Source of the DNA: Apostichopus japonicus
Taxonomy: Eukaryota > Echinodermata > Holothuroidea > Aspidochirotida > Stichopodidae
Assembly: GCF_037975245.1 (NCBI RefSeq)
Contig: NC_092575.1
Location: forward strand, 5,511,501 to 5,575,500
Reading direction: 5' to 3'
DNA: 64,000 nt
A model generated the notes under the pieces. That model was not told the DNA's origin and made no database searches. It saw only the letters and a program-made list of their open reading frames with translations. Shown here piece by piece: positions 46,801-58,100 of this stretch (the stretch's first letter is position 1; each line of letters begins with the position of its first letter). The translations under genes and the position numbers were made by a program.

Positions 46801-49719
46801 ATCTTTTCTACCTATTACCTACAAAACAGATGGTAACATTTTAGCACAGCACCCAGCCATGACCCACTTCCAGGTCACTTCCTCTCACTTCCTCTGTATT
46901 TAATAGGCACGATGCTTACCTGTCTCCAATCGACACATGCACTTTCTTTTCTACTGTACCTATTACGTACAAAACAAATGGTCACATTTTAGCACAGCAC
47001 CCAGCTATGACCCACTTCCCAGGTCACCATCCACTCACTTCCTCTTCCCTAAGAATCTACCATTCAGATGCCAACCACCTATTTTCACAGTTTTACATCA
47101 GGCAATATTGTATTGGTTTCATGTATTGGTAACTAACATGGGATATGTTGATCGGCGACACGTACGAAAGGACCAAAAGTATTCAATTTATTTTATATCG
47201 AGACGATTAAGAAGAGATTTTCCAAACCCTGTGAACTTTACTAATCGTCATCCGTGCATATTTAATACAAACGATTGGGTAAACATGCTGCCATGCTCTT
47301 CAATTAATTTTTGGAGAGATACGGTCTATTTTTAATAGCATTCAATATCTCCATGCATCTTTCATTATTACTATTTGTTCAATTGACCTCAAGAGTTGAT
47401 GCCCTGTATCTGCCTGCTAGTAAAGAGATTTACTACTGTAAGCCCTAGACAGACTGACAGAGAAACCTCTCATTATGTCAATTTATTAGTTTGACTGCAA
47501 GCCGCCACCACAGGTATTCATGGTGCACATGAATGCAAAATCAAGACAATGGATGACCTTTTGACATATATGTGGCTAGCAACCATAGTTCACCACATTA
47601 ATGTCTGTAATAGGCCGGTGATAAACATGTCCCTTGAGAGAGAGTTTAGATTTATCATCATGAAGAGCAGATGTGTACTGAAGGTTACCAAAGGAAGTAC
47701 CGGGCTGCCATATGTTGTACCAGAGGTACAGTAGTAGGATATTATAACACACAGAAATGCTTGCATTATATAGCAGATGTGCAGTTCAACTTGCAGGTTA
47801 TTTAGAGACAGGTCTTCCATCATGATCTTACTTCACATGTGAAGGCAGCCCTTACTCACATTGTCTCCCATTCACATGGACCTTCATAGGTCCATTGCGA
47901 GACAAGCCTTCCATCATGATCTCACTTCACATGTGAAGGCAGCTTTAATACTCACATTGTCTCCCATTCACATAGACCTTCATAGGTCCATTGAGAGACA
48001 AGCCTTCCATCATGATCTCACTTCACATGTGAAGGCAGCTTTAATACTCACATTGTCTCCCATTCACATGGACCTTCATAGGTCCATTGAGAGACAAGCC
48101 TTCTATCATGATCTCACTTCACATGTGAAGGCAGCTTTAATACTCACATTGTCTCCCATTCATATGGACCTTCATAGGTCCATTGAGAGACAAGCCTTCC
48201 ATCATGATCTCACTTCACATGTGAAGGCAGCTTTAATACTCACATTGTCTCCCATTCATATGGACCTTCATACGTCCATTGAGAGATAAGCCTTCTATCA
48301 TGATCTCACTTCACATGTGAAGGCAGCTTTAATACTCACATTGTCTCCCATTCACATGGACCTTCATAGGTCCATTGAGAGACAAGCCTTCCATCATGAT
48401 CTCACTTCACATGTGAAGGCAGCCCTTACTCACATTTTCTACTACCTTCATACGTCAATTGAGAGACAAGCCTTCCAACATGATCTCACTTCACATGTGA
48501 AGGCAGTCCCATGTTCACAAGGACCTAAACATCTGTCCATTCAGAAACATATTCTTCTATATTTATGATTCTTTTTATTTCTAACATAACAGCCAACTTC
48601 ACTTCACCGTAAGAACACTTCTGTAATATTGGTTTGCTTGCAGTGACACATGATGGTACCTTCCACATATATATATGCTTTCTAACAAATATATGCAATG
48701 CACAATTAGCTCTACAAGTGTTTAAGTATTGTTTGGCGCAGGTATTCCTTTCTGTGATTTTACTAGCCATGTATTCATCTTTTCCATCACGCCAATTATT
48801 GAAGAACAGAGGTCTATATCTTAGTATGTGAGGGCATTCAAAACCGCTTGATTGAAGAAAAAAAAAACATTTACGTGGTTATTTTATTGTGGAGATGCTT
48901 GCTTTGCTTGAGTTGGTTTTCTTGGATTATTTGTTATTTATGTCAGTTCTACAAGACCAGGGACAAACTTTTCAGGAGTTTTTATGGTTGTGCCCTCTGA
49001 AAAAAACCAGGTCTTTTCTTTTGGTTGTTTGAACAGCAATTTGGTTGTCCAAACACATGTAGCAAAGTTTACAAAGCGCCACCAATATGTAGGACAGATG
49101 TGTAGGTTTGGTGAATGAAGCACTGACTGGTCAGCTTTTGGCCAATGACACTCTCCTTCAGGTGGGATCATCGGCCTACCACTGATTTTGTTTTATTTCA
49201 GTATCTCCAAAGTGATACTTAATTTATCATTTAACCAAATTCGGGGGTATTCTGTAACAGTGCAATCTGAATTTGATGAAAGCAACTGGTCATCCGCTCG
49301 GACAACCTCCGAAGCAGATTTCGTGGCCTCGAAAACAGAGGATTGGTCGTCACAGACGATCGCACGACTGTCAAAATTTTGCCCTGATAAGACTGTGACA
49401 TATTTGGCTTGAAGAAATTTTTCCTACAATCTATCTGACAACTTTCCATTTCCAAGAAACAAAAACAAAAGCAGCAAGTATGAAATTTAAATTCCCATTC
49501 TAGCCAAAAACAAAAGGATATATAACATAAAAAAAGTACAAAAGCTAAAAGATCTTGTAAGTTTATAGAACCCTATAATGACCTAGAGCTCTTTTATACC
49601 TCACCTATGTTTTCTCGGTCCAGGAATCTCAACAGTGGTTGGGAACGCTGGTTCGTCTATTGCATCGTAGAATTCGTTCTCTTCATCTTCACTTACATCC
49701 TCACCTCCATCGGTAACGC
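34695..49719 (-). CDS. OSBP: oxysterol-binding protein (OSBP1/OSBP2 type), C-terminal 500 residues in nine exons
   Basis: Nine exons (49605-49719, 45717-45879, 44515-44655, 43393-43638, 42655-42876, 41627-41722, 38817-38992, 37894-38096, 34695-34837) join in a single phase-consistent frame, each bounded by AG and GT, and end in a stop. The product covers an acidic FFAT-type motif (EFYDAID) that in this family binds VAP on the ER, then the whole ORD lipid-exchange domain. Visible ORD marks are KPFNPLLGETFE, the family signature EQVSHHPPAAA spanning an exon junction, the SKFRGKYL strand, and the RPDQRLMENG..EANQEKLRLEEKQR segment near the end. Closest resemblance is to the OSBP/ORP4 subfamily, which trades sterol for PI4P at ER-Golgi contacts. 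About 300 N-terminal residues (PH and coiled coil) are missing from the window. The first exon here begins with a split codon, so more exons lie upstream. Confidence 0.95.
35103..36287. mobile_element. 1.2 kb hairpin-ended element (family Y), copy 1, in the last OSBP intron
   Basis: Starts ACTAGAGCACCAATGGTGCAG..AGCTCATACC and ends with a hairpin TAGCTCACACCAGCATGCTGGTATGAGCTA-like sequence. Its interior holds repeated words such as GTGACCTTTGACC and CCAAGTTTCATGAAATTCC. A near-identical copy in the same orientation is at 58710-59952. No long coding frame is shared. Confidence 0.8.
37894..38096 (-). CDS. OSBP: OSBP penultimate coding exon
   Basis: Acceptor TTTTAG at its upstream end and donor CAG|GTGAGG at its downstream end. 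Encodes EKMYNMTELAFTLNE, then TDSRFRPDQRLMENGHWAEA and a basic helix ending KRRKKEAEGTDSG. One base of the last codon is carried to the final exon. Confidence 0.95.
38817..38992 (-). CDS. OSBP: OSBP exon (VTGVVVDASG segment)
   Basis: Acceptor ATTGCAG and donor CC|GTAAGT. Encodes the ORD strand VTGVVVDASG, SGTWDRKVEIAK and PPQLVWQRTIPP. The last two bases complete a proline with the next exon. Confidence 0.95.
40250..40615. mobile_element. hAT-type MITE in an OSBP intron
   Basis: 366 bp flanked by an exact 8-bp direct repeat TATTAATT (40242-40249 and 40616-40623). Termini CAAGGGCGTAGGAACC and TTCCTACGCCACTG are inverted. Both the 8-bp duplication and the CAnGGGCGTAGG-type end are typical of hAT elements. 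No coding capacity. Confidence 0.85.
41627..41722 (-). CDS. OSBP: OSBP 32-codon exon
   Basis: A phase-0 exon with acceptor ATGACAG and donor AAG|GTAAGA. Encodes SGETEIYNHTTKETC and KPSTYFARDTPRK. It was too short to stand out on length; the neighbours' phases and the OSBP similarity identify it. Confidence 0.95.
42150..42560. repeat. GTGTGTACACCACATATGTGCACATAGTATT-type minisatellite
   Basis: Degenerate tandem units of about 35-45 bp built from TGTGCACATAGTATTGTGTG and TACACCAC words, inside the OSBP intron between the exons at 41627 and 42655. Unbroken Cys/His/Tyr-rich frames on both strands are artefacts. Confidence 0.8.
42655..42876 (-). CDS. OSBP: OSBP exon with the VSHHPP half of the family signature
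   Basis: Acceptor CAACCTTAG, donor CTG|GTAAGA, 74 codons in phase 0. Starts VSHHPPAAAS, which with EQ from the previous exon makes the EQVSHHPP signature of OSBP-related proteins; the histidine pair contacts PI4P in the family. Continues SKFRGKYLQLFPKG and VHNIIVGKLWVDL. Confidence 0.96.
43393..43638 (-). CDS. OSBP: OSBP exon with the LGETFE lipid-binding segment
   Basis: Acceptor CGCACAG, donor CAG|GTGAGG, 82 codons in phase 0. Encodes VNVNEPLSMLQRVAED, AHVAAFTIS and KPFNPLLGETFECDRW, then ends FFAEQ. The KPFNPLLGETFE block is one of the strongest ORD family marks. Confidence 0.96.
44515..44655 (-). CDS. OSBP: OSBP exon opening the ORD domain
   Basis: Acceptor CTCTGTTCCCACAG with a clear pyrimidine tract and donor CCA|GTAAGT; 47 codons in phase 0. 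Encodes RRDRIPEKPNISLDLWSII and KNCIGKELSRIPMP, where the ORD lid and first helix begin in OSBP. Confidence 0.95.
45717..45879 (-). CDS. OSBP: OSBP linker exon
   Basis: Acceptor CTCTTTTCAG, donor CAG|GTAAGT. One base completes an arginine codon, then 54 codons of low-complexity Ser/Gly/acidic linker (RTPSGTSGLSLGSN.., SSDEDMQES) lead to the ORD. The phases on both sides fit the neighbouring exons, but sequence conservation is low, as expected for this linker. Confidence 0.85.
46748..47040. repeat. tandem duplication (~143 bp) of a dispersed intronic repeat
   Basis: Two adjacent copies each contain GCTTACCTGTCTCCAATCGAC, ACATGCACT..CTTTTCTAC and ACATTTTAGCACAGCACCCAGC. The same family occurs once each near 45493, and in inverse orientation near 45325, 45640, 50491, 53544 and 63846. 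Confidence 0.75.
47800..48520. repeat. 96-bp minisatellite
   Basis: About seven units of GAGACAAGCCTTCCATCATG .. CACTTCACATGTGAAGGCAG .. CTCCCATTCACATGG in the OSBP intron between the exons at 45717 and 49605. Each unit has the palindrome TTCACATGTGAA. As 96 is a multiple of three, one frame stays open as a repeated 32-residue peptide (47861-48289), which is not considered a gene. Confidence 0.93.
49605..49719 (-). CDS. OSBP: OSBP exon carrying the FFAT motif
   Basis: Acceptor TTTTCATAG, donor CATAG|GTGAGG. Encodes GGEDVSEDEENEFYDAIDE.. and ends GPRKH plus two bases of arginine. The upstream end has two bases of a split codon, so an earlier exon must end one base into a codon. Confidence 0.9.
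49655..49675 (-). other. FFAT-type VAP-binding motif in OSBP
   Basis: Codons for EFYDAID preceded by an acidic run. The family consensus is EFFDAxE; Tyr at position 3 and Asp at position 7 are conservative changes. In the family this motif docks the protein to VAP-A/B at the ER. Confidence 0.85.
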
Positions 49720-52315
49720 CTATGAAAACCAAAACAGAGATGATTTTTCAATAAAAACAATGTAAAATTTATGCTAATTATTCTATAAATATCTATCATA
49801 ATTCAAAAACAAAATTATTCACTACTCTTGGGATGTAGTATTTCGACATCTCTAAATATTGCATATATTTGCAATTACCTTTGTAAAGACAGTACACATG
49901 CAGTATTCCGTGAAGATGTGATGCGCTTGAACGCTTTGTGGAGGTCTATGACGAATCATTAGCCATCCCCAGATAGCAAAGTTAAAAAGTAATCAAAATT
50001 TTGTCTGGACTGCAGTACATCACTTGTAAAGTATCTGGTTGGTTTTCAGAAGTGTAAGAAAGTTTCATCACGAATGGGGGGATGTAAACGATGCATTGCA
50101 ACAACAAATATACACGATAGTAACACACAAAAATTAAACTTGAAAAATATTAATGAGTATATACAAGAAATAAACAGATTAATTTTGAGGAAAACCCTCA
50201 AATTCTGAAGTCCACCAATTATTGCCAAAGCATTATTGGAAATAAAGAACTTTTTTGATGTTAGTGTTATATTTAGATGAAAACAGATGAATATTCACCA
50301 GGCTAACTGTTTGACCAATGAAATACCTGCATGTCATGTCTGAACCAACATCACCCAATACAATTACTGTATGCACACAAATGCAGTTACCAGTGTTGTT
50401 AACTCAGGGTCTGTACCTGGGCTTTAAATGCTTAAAAACGGGTGACCAGTTAACTCTAGCCATGGTAGAGGGAGGGTGCTGATATTGAGGGGAGACAGGT
50501 AAGCAAAGGAAGTCTAAGTTAATTGAACACCAAATACATATCAATTAACAGAGGCAATTAACATATCCTACCATCATCCCAATATACATTATTTAATGCA
50601 GGCCATTTCTTTCTTAAAATTTGGAAATAACTATCTCGCACTAGACTATCACTATATCCAAGTATTCCACAGGTTTTTGCTTTGCGACACTTATTTCCAC
50701 GGTCATCGTCGAGGCGACCCTCCAGAGGCAGACGCTATGGGTGGGTCTACAGGGAGGAGGTATCCCCCTCCCATTGAAGAAATTTGCATTTTATCAATGG
50801 TGGTTAGCTGCAAAATGGTGTTACATAATTTTGCAACTTATGATGTAATTTCTGCTCAAGATTTCTCAACTTTTCTTTCCACAAATACCAGCAATTTTTT
50901 TCTTTCTTTCAAAGTTTTTTGGCTATACCCTCCAAAAAGCTTTTGGCTGATCCCAAAGAGGGTTACAACCGCCACTTTGAATGACAGAGTATTTTATATG
51001 ATACATGTACAAATATGTACAAATATTTACCATACATAATAAAACCTGAGCAAACTTGAACACAGCTGCAATGGATCTACGGCTACCATGTACCTAACAT
51101 ACAATCCCTTAGTGAGAATGGCATGTACAGCGACTTAAACTATGCATTAAGTTGACAGTCCTTTTTGCAGTCTACGCAACAAACTGCACCCTAAAATCAT
51201 CAACATATTAATTTAAATTTATATCTACTGTATGGCACGGATTTATTAACAATGTGAATATATAGTACTTTCCCTGAATTAAGAATATTTTGACATTTCA
51301 CAGTAATTCTATGGACTCCATGCTACTCTCCACATATTTATGTTTAATATATAAATATTAGAAATATTTATCACGTAATAAATCCACAAAGAGATTAAAC
51401 AGCTCCAATTAAGCTACATATTGCTACCATATTTTACAATACTGTACATATGTGTATATATATACTGTATCCAGCAGTGACACTTGCATACAAAGTTCTA
51501 CGTGTACTTCGCTTTTTAAATAGAAGCCAATCGGCTTATGTAAATGTCAAGAGGTTATTATAGAATCCAAACCACTTTATAAAATAGGGCTGACATGAAT
51601 CAATATGAACAACTATGGCATCATCATCATATCTCCCCCCCCCCCCCCCCATGATTATGTAGGCTAAATGCTTTTCCACCAGAACTTGCATGACATCTTT
51701 AAAGAAATTAAGGATGCTGCAATGAATGAATGAAGAAAGCCTCTAGGAGATTTAAAAAAATGTAACAGACAACTTATGCCCAAGAAATATGGAGGGGATC
51801 AAAACATACAGTTAATATTGTAAGATTGTATTGGTTTTCAATGTCATGGTCCATTAATAATGATCTTGTATGATGATGTATTTTCAAGGTCAGAACATTT
51901 GACAAACGTTTAAAGATATTTTTCAAAGTATCACGAGAGAAATCATTCTTTGTGTTGTTAATAGCCATAAAATATCTTTAAGAAAAACTTAGATAAATTG
52001 CTTGAGCGGGATTTTGAGCAGACATGAATGTATAGTATAATGGGGGGGGGGGGGGGGAAGTCCCAACTGGGTGCCTTAAACTTTAATACCTGGGTGTGAA
52101 TTCAATGTACACTGTACAATATATGGAGTATATGTCTTCTACCAGGCCTTAAATCTAAAATGGTATTCCTTTCGAACACGGTACACATAAATAACTACAT
52201 GGTCACTACAGGTCAAGTTTACTGGTAAGGTCACAAATTTACTGTAGTTTACATCACACAGTAACATTGTGAGGAGACAGATGAGAGAGGAAACACACTT
52301 TTGTATGTTTACAGT
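49720..52315. other. OSBP upstream region, no exon recognised
   Basis: AT-rich with homopolymers near 51633-51650 and 52042-52057. It contains one copy of the dispersed donor-bearing repeat near 50491. No PH-domain or coiled-coil exon of OSBP was recognised. Confidence 0.5.
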
Positions 52316-52318
52316 CAA

Positions 52319-52912
52319 ACCATACTTCCACCATACTTCCACCATACTTCCACAGTACATCCACCGTACATCCACCGTACATCCACCGTACATCCACAGT
52401 ACATCCACAGTACATCCACCGTACATCCACCGTACATCCACCGTACATCCACCGTACATCCACCATACTTCCACCATACTTCCACCATACCTCCACCATA
52501 CTTCCACCATACTTCCACAGTACATCCACAGTACATCCACCGTACATCCACCGTACATCCACCGTACATCCACCGTACATCCACCGTACTTCCACCGTAC
52601 TTCCACCGTACATCCACCGTACATCCACCGTACATCCACCGTACATCCACCGTACATCCATCGTACATCCATCGTACATCCACCGTACATCCACCGTACA
52701 TCCACCGTACATCCATCGTACATCCACCGTACTTCCACCATACTTCCACCATGCTACCACCATACATCCACCATACTTCCACCATGCTACCACCATACTT
52801 CCACCATACATCCACCATACTTCCACCATACTTCCTCCATACATCCACCATACTTCCATCATACATCCACCATACATCCACAATACATCCACAATACATC
52901 CACCATACTTCT
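52319..52912. repeat. 11-bp minisatellite (CCACCGTACAT)
   Basis: About 54 units of CCACCGTACAT and variants CCACCATACTT, CCACAGTACAT and CCATCGTACAT in blocks. Because 11 is not divisible by three and the unit lacks stops in several frames, 200-250-codon open frames of HPPYIHRTSTV and its complement appear on both strands. None is a credible gene. Confidence 0.97.
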
Positions 52913-54759
52913 AATATAGAGCAACCCATTCAGTTCATGAACATTACAATTCATTTCAGGAGGTATCTTCCCTTCCATTTGAGAAATTTTTTACATGATC
53001 GAGTTTCTAAATTGGTGTTTGTACATTGCGACTTACAAGGTAATTTATGGTAAAATATTTTTCCACTTATCCTTCCACCGGTGAATAATTTATCATGTAT
53101 TGCATCGCAAAATGATATATGCAAAATGTGCAAATTGCTATATAAGTGCAAACACGTAAAAAATGTTTGCGACACAGAACCGAAGTATTAATTTTGTACG
53201 AGAAAATGTTCACAGCCTTCCAAAGTGCAATGCAAAACACACGGATGGAGAGAAATATGCAATCGGAAATTGTACGTAAATAAAAGGATACTTATGAGTG
53301 CTTCTTGTGACAGCAACGAAAGAAGGTCTCACTAGTTGAATTATACAAAAGATGAATTCCAAAAACGCAAAAAACAGTTGTATAAATCACAAGCCAGAAT
53401 TTTGCAGAAAAACATGTGTAGTAACTTCCGGGGTGGTAGATACGGAAGGAGGAGTTAGTGGGTGTGGCCCAGGGAGCGAGGGCACAGTGCTAAAATGTTT
53501 CCAATGTGTAGTTAGGTAGATAAGAAAGTGCAATTGTGGAGTGGGAGACAGGTAAGAGAGGAGCGAAGTAAATGCAAAATTTTTACACTCAATCATTTCC
53601 TGTCCACAAATATCAGCAATTTCTTATTTCTTCCCAATTTTTTCGCTGACCCTCTCCACTTTGAAACAGCAGGAGTTTGTAGTAAGTTATTTCCAGACAT
53701 TGTAATAGTATTGGTATTAAATTTGCTGATCTACTCAGTTGGTCACCAAACACCCAGTTGGGACAATTATTTCTATACCGTCATGTCCCGCTTTGGAGCA
53801 CGCATAGCGTCAGTACGAGCAGTATGATTTTCATGTCTCTGTCGCATATATAGGTCAGGAACTGTTTGCACTGTCAATATGTGTGCTTTGAAGCATGATA
53901 TGGTTGGACAGTTTAGAGAGGTATTAGCACTCCGAAAATTTCCCGACTGGTTGTACTAAAAAATCAGGAGAAGGGCCCACTTTTAGGTCTGTCAAATCTT
54001 TTCCGGGGTACAATGGTAATGACATATGTTTACTTCATGCTCCACACTAAATACTGCCAGTTACCTTAGTACTGTACTAAGTACTACTACTACTAACATC
54101 TAGACACAGTGCAAGCTACCTATTAGTAATGACTTGTAAACTGATACTACCATTGTATACGATGCACTGATTTCAACTTAATTCATACCACAGAGCTATA
54201 AACGGTTATATAGCTCCATGCTCATACCTAAACAACAATTTGTAATGGCACTCCTCTCATAGCACACTTTTCTCTCTTTATTTTTATTTTTGAAGCAAAC
54301 AAAAAAATGGGCAAATATTGAATTTCTCCCTCGCATCGGGTAGCGGGACAAAGAAATGTACGGAAAAAAAATCTAACTTATTTCGCTGATTAAAAAATGT
54401 AACCTGATATTAAGAAGCTCTATCAATTGAAAGCAGAATTACGAATGACAAGAATGACCTGGCTATAATTTGGATGCTGTAATGGTGTGTGGGAACATGG
54501 CAGTGTGTAAAATTCTTCTTGACATGTAAAAGTCATGTTTAATATATCTGATGTCTAAAAGGAAGTTTGAGGTGCCAAATGTTTGATTACAGTATTCTGC
54601 AAAAACAAGTGGCACAAATGGCCAAAGAGGGGGGGGGGGGGCATAGCGGGGAAACTGTGCATCTATCAAGCTATTAAAGGCCATAAAAGTCTTATGGATT
54701 CATATTGGAGTTTTGTGTTGCATCTGAAGAATTGACCTAATGGTCTGTGTGTGGGACTA
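52913..54759. other. non-coding stretch upstream of OSBP exons
   Basis: No exon recognised. It contains a dispersed-repeat copy at about 53455-53560 and a G-run near 54629-54640. Confidence 0.45.
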
Positions 54760-55124
54760 TTAAAGGCATTGAAGACTCGCCCCAAACTGCGTGCCGCGCT
54801 CTGAAAAAGTTTACTTTCTGTTGCTTGCAAGTGAAGTTTTCTGCTTGTCGCTGCAAAATGCAGACAGTAATGAAACGTGATACCTTGTTATCTTTTATCT
54901 GGACCTGAGATGTCCATCGCTGCTATGTACACTGTGCTGTGGGTATTGACCGTAGCTGTATGTATTGACTGTACACTAGTGTCTAATTACCGACGGTAGC
55001 AAGCTGTGTGTGTATTTGCTGGGATCGATGGTGGTATCTAACACTTCTGTTACACCTCGTTCAAAACTAGGTCAGATTACCAGCATGAGCCGTTTCTTTG
55101 TGCGCGAGTCATCACACCCTTTAA
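54760..55124. mobile_element. TTAA-flanked MITE, copy C (inverted)
   Basis: 365 bp with TTAA at 54760-54763 and 55121-55124. Left end AGGCATTGAAGACTCGC is perfect; right end GCGCGAGTCATCACACCC is diverged. The interior matches copies A and B in opposite orientation, for example TCCATCGCTGCTATGTACAC and AGCAAGCTGTGTGTGTATTT. Confidence 0.8.
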
Positions 55125-58100
55125 GCTGTCGAGCCAGTGTCATTGATGAGCCTCTAATGTTAAGTGGTAAAAATGGTATAGTAATACAACCTGCACTGGT
55201 AGCAATGTTGTTTTACTGTAGCTGTCTATTACATATCCAAATTACGTTTGTGCTTAGCGTCATCCTTTAACATCACTTGATGTACACAGAAAGAAAGACA
55301 CACTAATACGAGAAGCAGAAGTTAGAAAAATGTCAAAAAGCTATAAATAAATACACAGTTCATCCTCAATATTTTTCAAATGAAAGCTATATGGAGACAA
55401 TGAATCTCCCATACTGTCAAAATTATTTAATTTTTTGAGAAATGTTAAAAAGCACTAAATGCAATCAAAAAAAAGTAAACTGTGTGCTTCTTGTTTCTTC
55501 CCCTCCCTCCCTCCCCTCCCTTCCCTTCCCTCCCCTCCCCTTCCCTCCCCTCTCAAATGTCCTTCATCAAGATTTATAACCTTGCTGATTCACTTTTATA
55601 CACTATTTTCTTCTATTAATTAAACGAAACCAAAGCAAGTACATTACTACGCTGTTCTGGGATTTAATCACTCCAATTCAGGATAAGTTGGCTGTTACCA
55701 AACTAATTGTCAAAATTAATTTGAAACCATTTCCTGTTGAAATACACCAGAGAGTGGTTTTGTATATAAAACCTGTGTAAAGTTGGGTTTGGGGAGAAGC
55801 AAATTTCCACACTTCACAGGTTTTATGACTAAACACGGGGCTTTAAAATGGACAAAGCAATTGTCAGTTTGACGTCATCTTTTTATCACCGTTAAACTCA
55901 GAGAATTTTTTTTCTACCAAGAGCCAGAGCTGGCAGAAAATACCGCCTTAGATGCTTTCAACTGTGAGTTGATTTGTATTTAGGTGTTACATACGTTTTA
56001 CAACTATGGAAACAGCCGGTATGATATCGGAAACGTGTTAGTTCATGCGATGTCGTGAAAATCGAATCATTAATGAACCATGACAATGACGTTGTTAGGG
56101 AGATAAAAACTGTGTGAAGTGAACGAGGGGATGTTCAAAAATTGTAGGCAACTTGAGAAATCTAATATTTCGAGCACATCAATTGGCGTAACAAAAAATA
56201 ACAGAACATATTGAAGGATAACATCCATAAGACAGGAGTGATATTTGTTAAAGACCAGGGGCCACTTTGTGTGAAAAGTGGCCACATTTTTAATAGCCGT
56301 TCTGATGGAACCAAGAACCATTTGAATGTAACCACTGCAGTGGTCATTGGACCTTATCTAATCTATCATTTAAATACACTTGTCATGACATAAAATATAG
56401 AACTATCATGTGGCAACAAGGTGTGAATATGTAATTATTTTTCTCATTTCCGTCTGCTGGGCTATCTAAGAGAAGTTGATTGGCTGGGGTGCTACTATAT
56501 ATGTGATGATAAAACTACCCAGTATTTTCTCAGGGCTTTACTGGATTGGTTCACCCAGTTTGGACCCCTGCTTATTGTCACACTTGTCAACAGGTGAGTA
56601 TTTAAACACCCTAATTAAATGGTTATAAAACAATAGAAGATTGTATTCCAGCACCGTTGTTTCCAGTAGATAAAACTCATAGATGAACCTCATTTGTGTA
56701 GCGACAATGAGCTAAACGACTCCATACAATATCTGATCATGAAATTTATTCACGCATACCTCCTCCTTCTTCCTTTAATAAAGATCCTTTCGTAAAGTGG
56801 GACTATAGATTATGATTCCTCTACACATCAGTACAGACTATAATATACCAGCAATATATAATTGTAAATATAAATGTAAATGTAACTAAAGGTACCAGTC
56901 TCCCAGAGGATCTTAATTTAAGTATTCCTTTTAAACGATGCAAAGTAATTAATACGGCACTTCACGTCCTCCTCACGTTAGATATATGCTAGATATGATA
57001 TCCAATCCAACACTTCACGAGGAATACGCCTACTGTGTTACATATCTCTGTCATAGCTCCACAATGTGACACTAACTTTGGAATATGTACCAAAATTATG
57101 ATATGAACGAGGAGGTTACAGTTTGCCCGACGTAGTAGATTTAGTTTCGGCTGTTTCAACATCAAGTTTGGTGTTTTTCAGTCCAAACTGACAAAATTTG
57201 TCATTTCAAAGTATGAATTACTGCACTGTACACGTATGTATGCATTTTTGAACTTTTGAAACTTTTCATTTTTGAAACATACATACATTTTTGACATACA
57301 TACACAAACACAAACATACACAAACATTCATTTTTGAAACTTTTCAAATAATTCTAACCGTGTATGGAACAATAAGATAAGTGTGAAAAAAAATGAAGCA
57401 TGCCCAACAATTTGTGACATTTTGTATTGTCATGGTAAACTTCTTAAATTTCAAAACAATTGCTGAAAAAAAAGCATGAAATGAAGTAACTTACTTTTTC
57501 AACATTATTGGAAACCCTAACATATCCTGCTACAGCCTGCACAGATTTCACTTCATATGATACTGTATAGTAAGTTTTAGCTCGCAGATCTATTGGCCCT
57601 GAAAATGGTCACTAAAGATCACCAACTTTAAAACACACTTCCCTGCCACTCTCTTCTTCCTCAATAGTACGGTCATGTAATTATCAACACTCTTAAAACA
57701 TGTCAGGGTAAGTTACTTTAAGCATGCTAATTTATTCAAGGTTAGCACCGATGGCCTCTAACGGTTCTTGTCAGTTACTTGCTCTCTGTTGAAACCAGAG
57801 TGGATAAAAGCGGGTCGATTCAGAAGCAATCAAACCTAGCATCTGAGAGGTCGTGGGTTCAAGCCCTGGCCGGACAAAAGTATCAAAGGTGGGTTTTGCA
57901 TCCAAAAGAAATCCATGGTGTTCCAAATTGTATATAAACTCTTCCGCTTCTCCCAAATGCATTTGTGTCTAAAAAGAACTGCTTAAAGGATCCACTAGCT
58001 TTTTTTTTATATTTTTTTCATCTCCTTACTCTCATACGGTTTCATTTCATCGGTCACTGTGACGACTAAACCCACATTCAGACTTATCTTCAAAGACCTT

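Noticed and set aside
46937-47335. 132-codon frame ending RHPCIFNTNDWVNMLPCSSINFWRDTVYF
   Set aside because: The second half looks somewhat protein-like, but the first half is the dispersed repeat and no family is recognised; there is no splice support on the plus strand.
47861-48568. Open frame of repeated LHRSIERQAFHHDLTSHVKA
   Set aside because: By-product of the 96-bp minisatellite inside an OSBP intron.
52254-53053. 200-250-codon open frames on both strands
   Set aside because: They are artefacts of the 11-bp minisatellite, which is open in several frames at once.
57771-57962. Minus-strand frame with RPGLEPTTS
   Set aside because: This peptide is the familiar translation of a tRNA-derived B-box region in SINEs, not a protein.
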